Positions 6,760-14,789 of a stretch of DNA of 64,000 nucleotides are shown here, in pieces; position 1 is the first letter of the stretch; every line of letters starts with the position of its first letter. This stretch comes from a virus: IMG/VR virus record IMGVR_UViG_3300049460_000371, positions 23,354 to 87,353 of that record, one strand, 5' to 3'. Made by a program: the position numbers and the translations under genes. Below the pieces are notes generated by a model. That model did not search any database and was not told the DNA's origin. It was given only the letters and a program-made list of their open reading frames with translations.

Positions 6760-6914
6760 TGAGCAAAGAATCCCGCAAACGCGAGAAGCTTCAGGTTTTC
6801 TTCCAAAAGCCTGACACTCGTACCACTCAGGAAAAAGTTGCCGATGGCAAAGCCAAGCGTGATGCTGCCCAGGCAATTGGCGTCAATCCTGGCAACAAGA
6901 AGCGGAAGAAATAA
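6759..6914 (+). CDS. Small very basic protein, 51 aa
   Basis: ATG 6759 shares its A with the previous TGA. The protein is about one third Lys and Arg, beginning SKESRKREK and ending NKKRKK, so it probably binds nucleic acid. It is too short for common ORF cut-offs, but the tight coupling to both neighbours supports it. Confidence 0.65.
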   Translation: MSKESRKREKLQVFFQKPDTRTTQEKVADGKAKRDAAQAIGVNPGNKKRKK

Positions 6915-6916
6915 TC

Positions 6917-7177
6917 ATGACCGAAGGCGAAAAACAAGCACTTACCTTCTTGTCAACGCATGGCGGAAGTGTGTTAATCTCGCAAGTACCAGACAAGAAT
7001 GAAAAAGACTTCTGGGGTGCGGTGGTGGCCGGCATCAACGTGTACAAAAAGCTGGACAAGCAAGGCTTGGTTGTGATTACCGAGGAAGAACCAGACGAAG
7101 AAGGCTTTACCTGGACACCCATGATCGAACTGACTGATGCTGGCAAGGCCGCAGTCAAGACCATTAAAAACGCATAA
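6917..7177 (+). CDS. Winged-helix-like protein, 86 aa
   Basis: Starts two bases after the previous stop. The layout helix, helix (INVYKKLDKQGLVVI), acidic hairpin (TEEEPDEEG) and final helix IELTDAGKAAV matches MarR-like winged-helix proteins, where LTDAG follows the wing. It may be a small phage regulator. The acidic wing is unusual for DNA binding and could mean protein binding instead. Confidence 0.6.
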   Translation: MTEGEKQALTFLSTHGGSVLISQVPDKNEKDFWGAVVAGINVYKKLDKQGLVVITEEEPDEEGFTWTPMIELTDAGKAAVKTIKNA

Positions 7178-7198
7178 GTGACTAATTGAGAGAAAAAC

Positions 7199-7771
7199 AT
7201 GAATGAACTGAAACAATTTGCAACTGCCCTTGCTCAAGCGACTGGTGGTCAGGCCACTGAAAGTAATGTGGGCGAGATTGTTTACTTCATTGCTGGTGGT
7301 TCGGTCAAGTACAACAACAATACCTACAAGGTGTTGCTCAAGGTGACCGGCCCCGTAACGGAAGACAGCGGCGATGCTTTCGTGTTTGTTGAGCGCGTAA
7401 GCAAACGTGGTGGCGAAGAATTTCAGGTGGTGGATAACCGCCCGATATCGCGCACCAATACGCTTAAGAACAACGTGATCGCTATCCGTCCACTGTGTCA
7501 TTTGATGGACGACCCAATGCCAGGCATCGTCGCCTACACGGCGCAAAGTGCCGATGTTGCATATACGACTGCTGTCCAGCGTAATGCCGAACGAGCTGTC
7601 AAGCACGGCAAAGCGGTAAAGACGATGGAAGAGTATGCCATTAAGCTGGCAGCAGAGACAGGCTTGAGTGAACGTCAGGCTGCTCGTCTTATTGAAAAGG
7701 CTGATGGTTATGTTCGTGGCAAACGACGGTACGATCTTGCTCTGGAGTTCGCGCAAGCGGGTGTTTGCTAA
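7199..7771 (+). CDS. Hypothetical protein, 190 aa
   Basis: ATG 7199 after a weak GAGAG. N-terminal helix, a strand-rich centre and a helical C-terminal third with a possible helix-turn-helix (TGLSERQAARLIEKADGYV, about 154-172). The role is unknown. Confidence 0.75.
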   Translation: MNELKQFATALAQATGGQATESNVGEIVYFIAGGSVKYNNNTYKVLLKVTGPVTEDSGDAFVFVERVSKRGGEEFQVVDNRPISRTNTLKNNVIAIRPLCHLMDDPMPGIVAYTAQSADVAYTTAVQRNAERAVKHGKAVKTMEEYAIKLAAETGLSERQAARLIEKADGYVRGKRRYDLALEFAQAGVC

Positions 7772-7813
7772 AATTTGATTTCATCCTGAATGTACTGTAG
7801 AGTGGTGCCTCAG

Positions 7814-7821
7814 GATAAATA
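7814..7821 (+). promoter_or_regulatory. Late-type promoter box GATAAATA
   Basis: GATAAATA about 70 bases before the gene at 7889; the rest of 7772-7888 holds no gene. Confidence 0.4.
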
Positions 7822-7888
7822 TCAGATGATCACATTCTACCCATCTCACGTAAAGGCTTCCCATTAGTTTCATCTAATGGAGAAGTCA

Positions 7889-8236
7889 ATGTCAAGAACA
7901 ACACGAATCAAACAATGGTATCCCACAAGCTACTGGGGCGGGGAAACATACGCGGTGGGTGACTGGTATGTGGAATGGTATGAACGTTGGCGCTGTCTTC
8001 GTACTTGGGTAATTATCCCAAAGGAAGATCGCAAAGCTTACGGCAAAGTCCTTCACGAACGGCACAAAGAGAGCAGTACCGCCAACGAACGTTCACCTAG
8101 CCGCTGGTATCGCAAACGCCGTGAATCTGAATACCGAAACTGGTCGAACCGTGAGATCCACAGCTATCTGAAAGACCCAGAGCATGAAGTGAATCTGCCC
8201 GATTTCCCAATGAGTCATATGTGGGATTGGCGCTAA
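7889..8236 (+). CDS. Trp- and Arg-rich protein, 115 aa
   Basis: ATG 7889 is chosen because GGAGAAG lies six bases before it; the in-frame ATG at 7877 has no such site. The product contains many Trp, Tyr and Arg residues and is basic, which suggests RNA or DNA contact, but no family is recognised. It is followed by a terminator. Confidence 0.75.
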   Translation: MSRTTRIKQWYPTSYWGGETYAVGDWYVEWYERWRCLRTWVIIPKEDRKAYGKVLHERHKESSTANERSPSRWYRKRRESEYRNWSNREIHSYLKDPEHEVNLPDFPMSHMWDWR

Positions 8237-8240
8237 CAAG

Positions 8241-8262
8241 AACCTCCTTCGGGAGGTTTTTT
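8241..8262 (+). terminator. Rho-independent terminator
   Basis: AACCTCC/GGAGGTT stem with TTCG tetraloop and T run. Confidence 0.9.
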
Positions 8263-8270
8263 GTTTTCTC

Positions 8271-8299
8271 TTGACTTTTTCATTTGTGTCATTTATAGT
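8271..8299 (+). promoter_or_regulatory. Promoter TTGACT-17-TATAGT
   Basis: -35 8271-8276, -10 8294-8299, with TTCATTTG in the spacer; in front of 8325. Confidence 0.75.
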
Positions 8300-8324
8300 T
8301 CACACACATACACACACGGAGCAA

Positions 8325-8639
8325 ATGAAAATGATGCGAGAATGGGAAGGTTCGGAAGCTGAAGCGTTGGATGACTCGGGCTTCCGCGTAGCTCTGGTTT
8401 CTGACCAAGAGCGCTACGAGCGTCATCGCCCTGCGCATCAAGCAACCCAGCGCAGCAAAGACCTCGAGTACAAGTACGATAAGGCCAAAAGCGCGCCAGT
8501 GGGCTCCATGATTCAATGTCCAGTATGTGGAACTTCGATCAAGAAGACCACCTACCATAAAGTGTTCTGCTCAAACCAGAAAACGGTGCGCCGTGGTTCG
8601 TGCAAGGATCGTTACAACAACATGATTGCATTTGGATAG
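8325..8639 (+). CDS. Small zinc-ribbon protein, 104 aa
   Basis: ATG 8325 follows CACGGAGCAA; the longer frame would start inside the promoter. The C-terminal half holds CPVC (about residues 67-70) and two more Cys (FCSN and SCKD), plus a His, a likely single zinc-binding knuckle. The N-terminal half is charged. Probably a nucleic-acid or protein-binding early protein. Confidence 0.75.
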   Translation: MKMMREWEGSEAEALDDSGFRVALVSDQERYERHRPAHQATQRSKDLEYKYDKAKSAPVGSMIQCPVCGTSIKKTTYHKVFCSNQKTVRRGSCKDRYNNMIAFG

Positions 8640-8644
8640 GAAAC

Positions 8645-8932
8645 ATGATGACAATTTTCAATCGCCTAGCAACCTGGTACTTTGATCGAATGAACAAAAA
8701 GATCAAAGAGAAAAGTGAACGCAAATTCAACCAAGGCTATACCTGGGCGATGGAAAATCTCAACATGCGGACTATCACCACTCAGCACCTGGTTATCATG
8801 TATGGCTCGCACAACACGATCAAGAACATGAATGACTACGGCATGGGCGTCCTGCGTGCTGTATCGGACTATCGCACGCTCGAAAACATGAGTGCGCAAG
8901 CATTCGATCAGATCGAAGCCAACATAAAATAA
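8645..8932 (+). CDS. Hypothetical protein, 95 aa
   Basis: ATG 8645 (or 8648) after TAGGAAAC. Basic, helical N-terminus followed by a mixed domain. Same transcription unit as 8325; a terminator follows. Confidence 0.75.
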   Translation: MMTIFNRLATWYFDRMNKKIKEKSERKFNQGYTWAMENLNMRTITTQHLVIMYGSHNTIKNMNDYGMGVLRAVSDYRTLENMSAQAFDQIEANIK

Positions 8933-8950
8933 AGCTCCAGGTAACAACCA

Positions 8951-8976
8951 AATGGGGAGCATCTGCTCCCCATTTT
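8951..8976 (+). terminator. Rho-independent terminator
   Basis: AATGGGGAGC/GCTCCCCATT stem, loop ATCT, T run. Confidence 0.9.
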
Positions 8977-8989
8977 CATGAGTAAATGC

Positions 8990-9018
8990 TTGATTCATTT
9001 CTCATATGAATGTACCAT
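8990..9018 (+). promoter_or_regulatory. Promoter TTGATT-17-TACCAT
   Basis: -35 8990-8995 and -10 TACCAT 9013-9018, with the palindrome TCATATGA in the spacer; drives the RNA ligase gene. Confidence 0.7.
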
Positions 9019-9042
9019 ACGGCAAACGAATAAGGATTTACC

Positions 9043-10065
9043 ATGCTACTGCTTACCCGCCAACAATTCAATGACGCTGTATTCCAGCGCGACAAACACA
9101 AGTGCGTCGTGTGCGGGGCAACGAACGACTTGGCTGCCCACCACATTCTCGAGCGTCGTCTGTTTGACGATGGCGGGTACTATGTGGAAAACGGTGCTAC
9201 TGTCTGCCCTGAACATCACATGGAAGCAGAGATGACGACGCTGAGCGTGAAGAAAATTCGCGAACTGTGTGGGATCACCAATCCCGTTATGCCAGAGCAT
9301 TTTTACGTAGACGACGAGTACGATAAGTGGGGCAACACCATATTACCAAATGGTTCCCGCACTCGCGGCGAGCTATTTGAAGAAGAGCCTGTGCAGAAAA
9401 TGCTGAAAGCTGCTGGTGTCCTGGATAGTTTCCTGGAGATAGTCAAGTATTGCCGTACGTTCCACGCTACGTGGTCCCCTGGTTGTGAGGGCGATGACAA
9501 GATGCACAAGGCCATGACACAGTTTGTGGGCAAAGAATGTTACGCGTCGCAGAAACGTGATGGCGAAACCACAGCCTTGTATCCTAATAACTTCCATGCT
9601 CGTTCACTGGATGGTCGGCATCATCCAAGCCGCGACTGGGCAAAAGCGCTGTGGGGTCGTATTCGCTTTGACATTCCAGAAGGCTGGCGTATCAATGGCG
9701 AAAACTTGTACGCCCAGCATTCGATCGGCTACGATGACTTGACTTCGTACTTCGAGGTCTTCAGTATCTGGGACGAAAATAATCGCCGTTTGCCACTGGA
9801 TGACCAGTTGGAATGGTGCGAAATCTTGGGGCTGACTCATGTGCCAGTTGTATGGCGTGGCATTTACGACGAAGATGCCCTTAAAGCATTGCCAGTGACC
9901 TTGGGCTGGGATATGACCAAAGTTGAAGGCTATGTGATTTCGTTGGTCGAATCGTATCACTTCAGCCAAGCGCGTAAGAACCTGGCTAAGTACGTTCGCA
10001 AAAATCATGTACAGACAGGTGATCACTGGATGTTCCAGGCCATCACCCCGAACAAACTGAAATGA
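9043..10065 (+). CDS. HNH domain fused to RNA ligase (nucleotidyltransferase), 340 aa
   Basis: Residues about 15-62 form an HNH/zinc module: C21-x2-C24, AHH at 32-34, an Asn at 50, and C55-x2-H58-H59. The rest is an ATP-dependent RNA-ligase core: motif I KRDG with Lys171 as predicted adenylylated residue, a motif-III-like SYFEVFSIWD, motif IV VEGYVI and downstream Lys pairs. Such enzymes seal nicked RNA, often cleaved tRNA anticodon loops. The fused HNH is unexpected; it may be a nuclease or a structural zinc domain. Start ATG 9043 after ATAAGGATTT. First gene of 9043-11320. Confidence 0.85.
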   Translation: MLLLTRQQFNDAVFQRDKHKCVVCGATNDLAAHHILERRLFDDGGYYVENGATVCPEHHMEAEMTTLSVKKIRELCGITNPVMPEHFYVDDEYDKWGNTILPNGSRTRGELFEEEPVQKMLKAAGVLDSFLEIVKYCRTFHATWSPGCEGDDKMHKAMTQFVGKECYASQKRDGETTALYPNNFHARSLDGRHHPSRDWAKALWGRIRFDIPEGWRINGENLYAQHSIGYDDLTSYFEVFSIWDENNRRLPLDDQLEWCEILGLTHVPVVWRGIYDEDALKALPVTLGWDMTKVEGYVISLVESYHFSQARKNLAKYVRKNHVQTGDHWMFQAITPNKLK

Positions 10066-10074
10066 GGAGGCAAC

Positions 10075-10293
10075 ATGGCAACACCACGCATTCTCCCTGA
10101 AGCATACAAGGATTACGAAAACAAGTTCAGCATGGCCTCCATGCGCGGCTCCAACCGCATGGACCTGTGGTGTGTCGTAAAGGGCACGGTTGCGTCGTAC
10201 AAGACAGAACTGAACGGCAAGACGCTCTACGACGGCCCCGACAGCGAAGCAGCGGCAATCGCTTACCGTGACGCCAAACTGACGACCGCATAA
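10075..10293 (+). CDS. Hypothetical protein, 72 aa
   Basis: ATG 10075 after AGGAGGCAAC, nine bases beyond the ligase stop. Short mixed protein, no family recognised. Confidence 0.75.
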   Translation: MATPRILPEAYKDYENKFSMASMRGSNRMDLWCVVKGTVASYKTELNGKTLYDGPDSEAAAIAYRDAKLTTA

Positions 10294-10302
10294 GGAGTGA
10301 CC

Positions 10303-10752
10303 ATGAATAAGAAACCACTCGGCACAGTTGAAGGCCGTCCCGTATACCCGGGCGACAAACTCTACGTGGACATCCGCAACACCTGCGCTACCGAATGGGG
10401 CGACGGTCAGATCGCTTCTATGGGGGCCAATGAAGGCCAGGGTGCGATGATCATCTTCGAAGATGGTGACTATCGCATGTGCGATCGCCTCGTCTGGGAA
10501 CCAAAGCCGTTGCCAGTTCCAGAACCAACGGCAAAAGCCCCAGAAGCCCCGCCGTTCGTCTTGCAAGCATACCAAAACCCGGCCAACTACTCCAAGGAAG
10601 AGTTGATGAAAATCCTGACGGCATTCTTCGACATCGCCGACGGCATTCAAGAACACGAGTTTGTTGAACACACGGGCGATAGCTGCTTGGCGTCGCAAGT
10701 CAACTACGGCGAAGCTCGCAAGCTGGTTTGCGACAAACGCTGGGGCCGCTAA
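10303..10752 (+). CDS. Hypothetical protein, 149 aa
   Basis: ATG 10303 after AAGGAGTGACC. The first 65 residues form a strand-rich (SH3-like) segment with VYPGDKLYV and IIFEDGDYRMC; a Pro/Ala-rich linker follows, then a helical domain. Function unknown. Confidence 0.75.
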   Translation: MNKKPLGTVEGRPVYPGDKLYVDIRNTCATEWGDGQIASMGANEGQGAMIIFEDGDYRMCDRLVWEPKPLPVPEPTAKAPEAPPFVLQAYQNPANYSKEELMKILTAFFDIADGIQEHEFVEHTGDSCLASQVNYGEARKLVCDKRWGR

Positions 10753-10780
10753 TCTTTCATTTTGACGAGAAGATTCACTG

Positions 10781-11320
10781 ATGACTACCCTGATTGAAAA
10801 GGTGTTCGGTCCTATTGGGCAAACGCAATATCGAGCCGGTTTTCATTGGGATGGTGATCCAGCGGTAGTCCAGCAGATTTACGATTCGGCCATGGAGATG
10901 GGATTCCGAAAGATGATGTACTACGATTACGGAGATCACGCCGAGTGGCTGATTCAAGCCAAAGATGAAGAAATGGAGGCACTGTTCCGATTGACGTGGC
11001 ACGACGAGATTGATGTGGTACGGTTCGAACATGACAAGAAGATCAAGTTCCCTCCAGACTGGATCACCAAGTTGCTCTACTATACGGTCAAGTATGGCGA
11101 ACGTAATTTTCCACTCATGTTAATATTGCTGATCCTGTTCGCAATCAGCCCGGTGCTTCTATCAAAGTTACTCGATATACCAAGGCTGATGTGGGGAACA
11201 ATGGTTGTGGTCGGGCTGATGACTTCACTGGCCTTCATTCGGGTATACGATGACATGCGGATCCAAAAACATGAACGCAAGCTGTTCCACCGCGGGGGCG
11301 GGTTGCATGAAGAGTTCTAG
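10781..11320 (+). CDS. Membrane protein with two helices, 179 aa
   Basis: The first 95 residues are cytoplasmic and include the element DEEMEALFRLTW (about 62-73), similar to the repeated ending of the gene family at 20352-22246. Two hydrophobic helices follow at about 111-129 and 134-155, then a basic tail. Its stop overlaps the stop of the convergent gene (CTAG shared). Confidence 0.75.
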   Translation: MTTLIEKVFGPIGQTQYRAGFHWDGDPAVVQQIYDSAMEMGFRKMMYYDYGDHAEWLIQAKDEEMEALFRLTWHDEIDVVRFEHDKKIKFPPDWITKLLYYTVKYGERNFPLMLILLILFAISPVLLSKLLDIPRLMWGTMVVVGLMTSLAFIRVYDDMRIQKHERKLFHRGGGLHEEF

Positions 11321-11934
11321 CGTCGACCGATAACCATGTAGCGAGTGTACATGGGGAAAACTAGTTCACCAGCATACAAGGTCTCTGACAAGTTCAGAGA
11401 CCTTTCTAATTCCGCAGCAGAATCGACACAGTTGACATGGTCCAGTACATGCCGGGCATTATTGCTCTGGGCCACGATAAGCGTGCCAGCGTCGATTAAA
11501 TCAATCCAAGACGAGGTATCACTGATATGCTCCATTGAGGTATTGACTACACAGTCGTATCCCGCATAATCAAATTTGTACATATCTGAATGAATCGCCG
11601 TACCTGTCCCGGCGAGCACCAGATTTGCGATTGTGGTGGATGATTCACTTATGTCGAGACTATCAGCCTTGAATAATGGGCACGTTTCATTGATGGCTCT
11701 TGCCAACAAACCTATCCACCCACCCACCACAATGAAACGAGCCCTATGGGCTGGCAATACTTCAAGTAATTTGTTCAAGAGCCATTTCTTGCTCATAAGC
11801 TGTCCACTACTAAGTGCATCACGCATTTCTTCCTTCGTGACAGCATTGAAGGCCACCGGGTCATATAGGGCATTGGTGAAACCAATGATTGCGCGGTCGA
11901 TGGGTGAAAGGCTATTAATCAAGTTTTCGTTCAT
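11317..11934 (-). CDS. Class I SAM-dependent methyltransferase, 205 aa
   Basis: A Rossmann-like core is visible: glycine-rich motif I VVGGWIGLL (about 69-77), acidic residues for the SAM ribose (DSLDIS, about 91-96), and a motif-IV-like strand DCVVNTSMEHI (about 127-137). The substrate is unknown; similar phage enzymes may modify nucleic acids, tRNA or small molecules. The gene is alone on the minus strand and shares a four-base stop overlap with the + gene. Confidence 0.8.
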   Translation of the reverse strand: MNENLINSLSPIDRAIIGFTNALYDPVAFNAVTKEEMRDALSSGQLMSKKWLLNKLLEVLPAHRARFIVVGGWIGLLARAINETCPLFKADSLDISESSTTIANLVLAGTGTAIHSDMYKFDYAGYDCVVNTSMEHISDTSSWIDLIDAGTLIVAQSNNARHVLDHVNCVDSAAELERSLNLSETLYAGELVFPMYTRYMVIGRR

Positions 11935-11985
11935 GTTTATGGTCTCAAATGTGTTAATATTTAGCCCTCACATTGGAGCATATTC

Positions 11986-12210
11986 ATGGCAATTGCTTTA
12001 TATAAAGTTCACGTTGAAGAATTGGTATTCCCATACAGACGCGAACTGATTGATACATTCCCAATGTCACAGCAAAATGATGTAATGCGTTTCGTGGAAG
12101 TTTTCAACAACGCACGAGGCCATATTTGGTCCTTCAAGCTGGAAGCATTGTTTGATAAGACCATGGAAGAGCCACACGCCAAAATAATTGGCAATGTTCA
12201 TTTGACTTGA
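11986..12210 (+). CDS. Hypothetical protein, 74 aa
   Basis: ATG 11986 after TTGGAGCA. Divergent from the methyltransferase gene, with a short shared promoter region (11935-11985). No domain recognised. Confidence 0.7.
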   Translation: MAIALYKVHVEELVFPYRRELIDTFPMSQQNDVMRFVEVFNNARGHIWSFKLEALFDKTMEEPHAKIIGNVHLT

Positions 12211-12235
12211 CCATTTAACCAAATGAATGTATCCT
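12207..12235 (+). promoter_or_regulatory. Promoter TTGACC-17-TATCCT
   Basis: -35 12207-12212 and -10 12230-12235; AAATGAATG in the spacer. In front of the cell-wall hydrolase gene. Confidence 0.65.
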
Positions 12236-12263
12236 GGAGTTAATATGAACTTCGGGATATATC

Positions 12264-12908
12264 ATGCAACGTGGCTTCAACATCAGTACGCGCACGGCGT
12301 GCATCATTGGTGGATTGGTAATTGGTGCAGTCCTGTTTGACTCCTACCAGGAGCGTCAACTGGTTCGTGAACGTCTGGATGTAGTTGAACAGCAGACCAA
12401 ACAAACCGCTGCGGACATTCAGGAAATCAAGGATGTCCTGATCCATTCGGCCGAACGTATCACCTATACCCAAGACGACGAAAAATGCTTGGCCAAAAAC
12501 ATCTATCATGAAGCCGGGGTAGAATCCAAAGTTGGCAAAGTTGCAGTCGGTCAAGTTACCATCAATCGTCTGAAGACCGGTCGTTGGGGTGACAACATTT
12601 GCGACGTCGTGTACGCAAAAGAACAATTCAGCTGGACATTGAGCAAGAAGCTCAAAAACGAAGAACCAAAAGGTCAATTGTGGGAAGATAGTTTGCGTGT
12701 CACCGCACAAGTGCTGGCAGGTCTTCGTGTAAAGTCGTTGACTGACAGTCTGTTCTACCATACTGATTACATCAGCCTGCCAGCCTGGGTTGAGCCATCG
12801 GCATTGATCACCCAGATTGACCAGCACAAGTTCTACACGAAAGCTAAATTCGTGCTGAAGAAAAAGAAACCGAAGGAAAAACGCAAACATCGCCGCGTTA
12901 ATACTTGA
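12264..12908 (+). CDS. SleB-type cell-wall hydrolase with signal anchor, 214 aa
   Basis: A hydrophobic helix at about residues 12-25 works as an uncleaved signal anchor; residues 28-62 look like a coiled coil. From about 75 the protein matches the Hydrolase_2/SleB family: CLAKNIYHEA with the likely catalytic Glu83, NRLKTGRWGDNICDVV, KEQFSW. Such enzymes cut peptidoglycan glycan strands. A membrane-tethered hydrolase suits a lysis or envelope-remodelling role. The end is very Lys/Arg-rich, which could help bind anionic envelope polymers. Start ATG 12264; another ATG at 12245 in a different frame is discussed among the rejected items. Confidence 0.9.
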   Translation: MQRGFNISTRTACIIGGLVIGAVLFDSYQERQLVRERLDVVEQQTKQTAADIQEIKDVLIHSAERITYTQDDEKCLAKNIYHEAGVESKVGKVAVGQVTINRLKTGRWGDNICDVVYAKEQFSWTLSKKLKNEEPKGQLWEDSLRVTAQVLAGLRVKSLTDSLFYHTDYISLPAWVEPSALITQIDQHKFYTKAKFVLKKKKPKEKRKHRRVNT

Positions 12909-12933
12909 TTGTTTATTCATTTGAACCTATAAT
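12905..12933 (+). promoter_or_regulatory. Strong early promoter with internal palindrome
   Basis: -35 TTGATT 12905-12910, -10 TATAAT 12928-12933, spacer with TTCATTTGAA; in front of 12960. Confidence 0.85.
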
Positions 12934-12959
12934 AGGAACATCTGAACAAGGAGAACATC

Positions 12960-13199
12960 ATGGCAACTGAACGCACCTACTGGTCCGCCCCCGTAAACGA
13001 CTGTGATGTATGCACCGCCCCAATTGGCGATGACCTGTACGATATGAAGACCAAGCAAGGTCCATGGGCTACGATGTGCAATCGCTGCGCTCTGCATGGC
13101 ATGGGCATCGGTCGCCTGGGCCTTGGTCTGGGCCAGCACTATCACAAAGAGGCTGATGGCAAATACTATCTGGTGTCAGGCATGGAAGACACCAACTAA
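12960..13199 (+). CDS. Small zinc-binding protein, 79 aa
   Basis: ATG 12960 after AAGGAGAACATC. Two Cys pairs, CDVC (about 15-18) and CNRC (about 40-43), with spacing of a treble-clef or zinc ribbon, and a Gly-rich C-terminus. Probably a small regulator or adaptor. Confidence 0.75.
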   Translation: MATERTYWSAPVNDCDVCTAPIGDDLYDMKTKQGPWATMCNRCALHGMGIGRLGLGLGQHYHKEADGKYYLVSGMEDTN

Positions 13200-13206
13200 A
13201 TGTGAA

Positions 13207-13239
13207 AAACTGGCAATTGCTTAAATGAGCTTGCCAGTT
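13207..13239 (+). terminator. Intergenic hairpin
   Basis: AACTGGCAA and TTGCCAGTT are perfect 9-bp arms with a 14-nt loop. No long T run, so termination is uncertain. Confidence 0.45.
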
Positions 13240-13281
13240 AATAATTCGATCGCTGTTTTTACAAACCTAACGGGGATCGAA

Positions 13282-13950
13282 ATGACATTTATTAACGAAG
13301 GCATTGCCTTAATCTTGGGCGGCATGTTGTTCTGGCCGCTCGTTGCAGTTCTGTTCTTTGGCTTCTGGGCACTCTCGGAAAACAACTGGAACATCACCGG
13401 TGTTTTGGCACTGGCCGCGTTGGTCTTCCTGACCAATGAACAATACCACTACCTGGGCTTCTTCAGCACCTGGTACAACGTTGTCGGTTTCATTGTCGGC
13501 TACGCAATCCTTGGTGGCCTGTACTCGTTCTTGCGCTGGTACCTGTACTTGCGTGCAATCCAGAACAAGTTCATCGAACTGCGTGATGCATTCATCCTGC
13601 AATACAACCTGGCAACCGACTTCTTCCGTCAAGACTATGCAGCTGGTACCAAGGAAGCTGCTCGTCAACAAGAGTTCATCGGCAAATTCTACTACGGTGG
13701 CGATGCACGTGGCTTCAACAGTGTGCCAAAAGAAGTCAACACCATGGGTGACCTGATCAAGTACGTGACTCCAGTCGCAAGCAAGAACAAAGTGATCATC
13801 ATCCAGCGTATCACTTACTGGCCGACTTCGCTGCTGTGGTTCGCGATCAGCGACGTGGTCCGTGAAGCTGCTGAAACCGTGTACCGCGTAATCGGCGGCA
13901 ACTACCAGAAGCTGGCGAACAGCATGTTCAACGCCAAAGAAATCCTGTAA
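13282..13950 (+). CDS. Membrane protein with three predicted helices, 222 aa
   Basis: ATG 13282 is chosen because CGGGGATCG lies before it; the in-frame ATG at 13225 sits in the hairpin. Hydrophobic helices at about residues 8-30, 36-51 and 62-82 are followed by a 130-residue soluble domain. The layout is that of a host-membrane-targeted early protein. No family recognised. A perfect terminator follows. Confidence 0.8.
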   Translation: MTFINEGIALILGGMLFWPLVAVLFFGFWALSENNWNITGVLALAALVFLTNEQYHYLGFFSTWYNVVGFIVGYAILGGLYSFLRWYLYLRAIQNKFIELRDAFILQYNLATDFFRQDYAAGTKEAARQQEFIGKFYYGGDARGFNSVPKEVNTMGDLIKYVTPVASKNKVIIIQRITYWPTSLLWFAISDVVREAAETVYRVIGGNYQKLANSMFNAKEIL

Positions 13951-13965
13951 CGGTTTCGAAGCGGC

Positions 13966-13993
13966 AAAAAGCCCGGGACGTCCCGGGCTTTTT
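13966..13993. terminator. Perfect palindromic terminator
   Basis: Same stem as at 1234-1262 (AGCCCGGGAC/GTCCCGGGCT with A and T runs). Confidence 0.9.
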
Positions 13994-14007
13994 CATTTGG
14001 AATTCGC

Positions 14008-14036
14008 TTGAGTGGATCAACTTTTTCAGTTACCAT
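14008..14036 (+). promoter_or_regulatory. Promoter TTGAGT-17-TACCAT
   Basis: -35 14008-14013 and -10 14031-14036, in front of the HD hydrolase gene. Confidence 0.6.
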
Positions 14037-14060
14037 TTAGACAAATGAAAGGGATACATC

Positions 14061-14789
14061 ATGTCTACCAAAATCATCGTACCTGAAGTAGAAATCCTGA
14101 CCCCAGAGCAGCTCGCACAACGCGAAGCCAATATGGCGACCTTCAAGAAGGCTACCGCCGCTCTGCGCTATCGTCTGCTGGGCTTGGCCAAGCATGACAA
14201 AGAATGGTACCGTGCGCTGAAGGCCCTGGAGTTCAATCTGGCCTATCATCCAGGTTGGCGCAAAGACAAGGTGACCCCGGCTGCAATGCACCAGATCACC
14301 ATCGCCAACCAGTGTCTGACCTTCATCTCGGATCTGATCGATCCTATCCGTACTGTCATCGCGGCACTGTCGCATGACACCCCAGAAGACACGCACGTCA
14401 GTCACGCCGAGATCCGTGACAACTTCGGCAGCGAGTCCGAAGAAGACGTAGAGCTGCTGACCAAGAAGTACCGTGGCGTCAGCAAAGATACCGACGAATA
14501 TCACTTCGGCTGGTCCGATAATTTCGTGACCTCGGTAGTCAAACCTATCGACCGCGACGATAACATCAGCAGCATGGGCGGCGTATTCGGCCTCGAGAAG
14601 CAAATTCACTACTGCGGTGAAACGGTCAAATACTTCGTGGGTTCGGCACCTGATGGCGTTGCCCGTGGCCTCAAACATTCGCGCCGCAAGTTCCCGCAAC
14701 AAGAAACCATCTACGAGAACATGAAGCTGAGCCTGGTACGCGGCATGCGTCCATATCAACGCAACAATGCACTGGGGATCGCACTATGA
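14061..14789 (+). CDS. SpoT/MESH1-like HD-domain hydrolase, 242 aa
   Basis: The metal-binding HD pattern of the RelA/SpoT hydrolase family can be traced: RKDKVTPAAMH (first His about 77), ALSHDTPEDT (HD at 105-106 and ED at 109-110), NFGSESEEDVELLTK as in the family's FG segment, and IDRDDN (about 163-168) matching the DRxxN signature. Members remove the 3' pyrophosphate of (p)ppGpp. The length fits a small stand-alone hydrolase; no synthetase or regulatory domain is present. A phage copy could lower the host stringent alarmone. Start ATG 14061. Confidence 0.75.
   Translation: MSTKIIVPEVEILTPEQLAQREANMATFKKATAALRYRLLGLAKHDKEWYRALKALEFNLAYHPGWRKDKVTPAAMHQITIANQCLTFISDLIDPIRTVIAALSHDTPEDTHVSHAEIRDNFGSESEEDVELLTKKYRGVSKDTDEYHFGWSDNFVTSVVKPIDRDDNISSMGGVFGLEKQIHYCGETVKYFVGSAPDGVARGLKHSRRKFPQQETIYENMKLSLVRGMRPYQRNNALGIAL

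Noticed and set aside
9604-10698. A 364-codon minus-strand frame opposite the RNA ligase gene and its followers
   Set aside because: It spans three well-supported + genes and their ribosome sites.
12245-12340. A 31-codon frame with a strong ribosome site overlapping the start of the SleB-type gene in another frame
   Set aside because: The peptide is His/Trp-rich without any plausible feature. The ribosome site can also serve as a standby site for ATG 12264. It remains possible as a regulatory upstream frame but cannot be supported.
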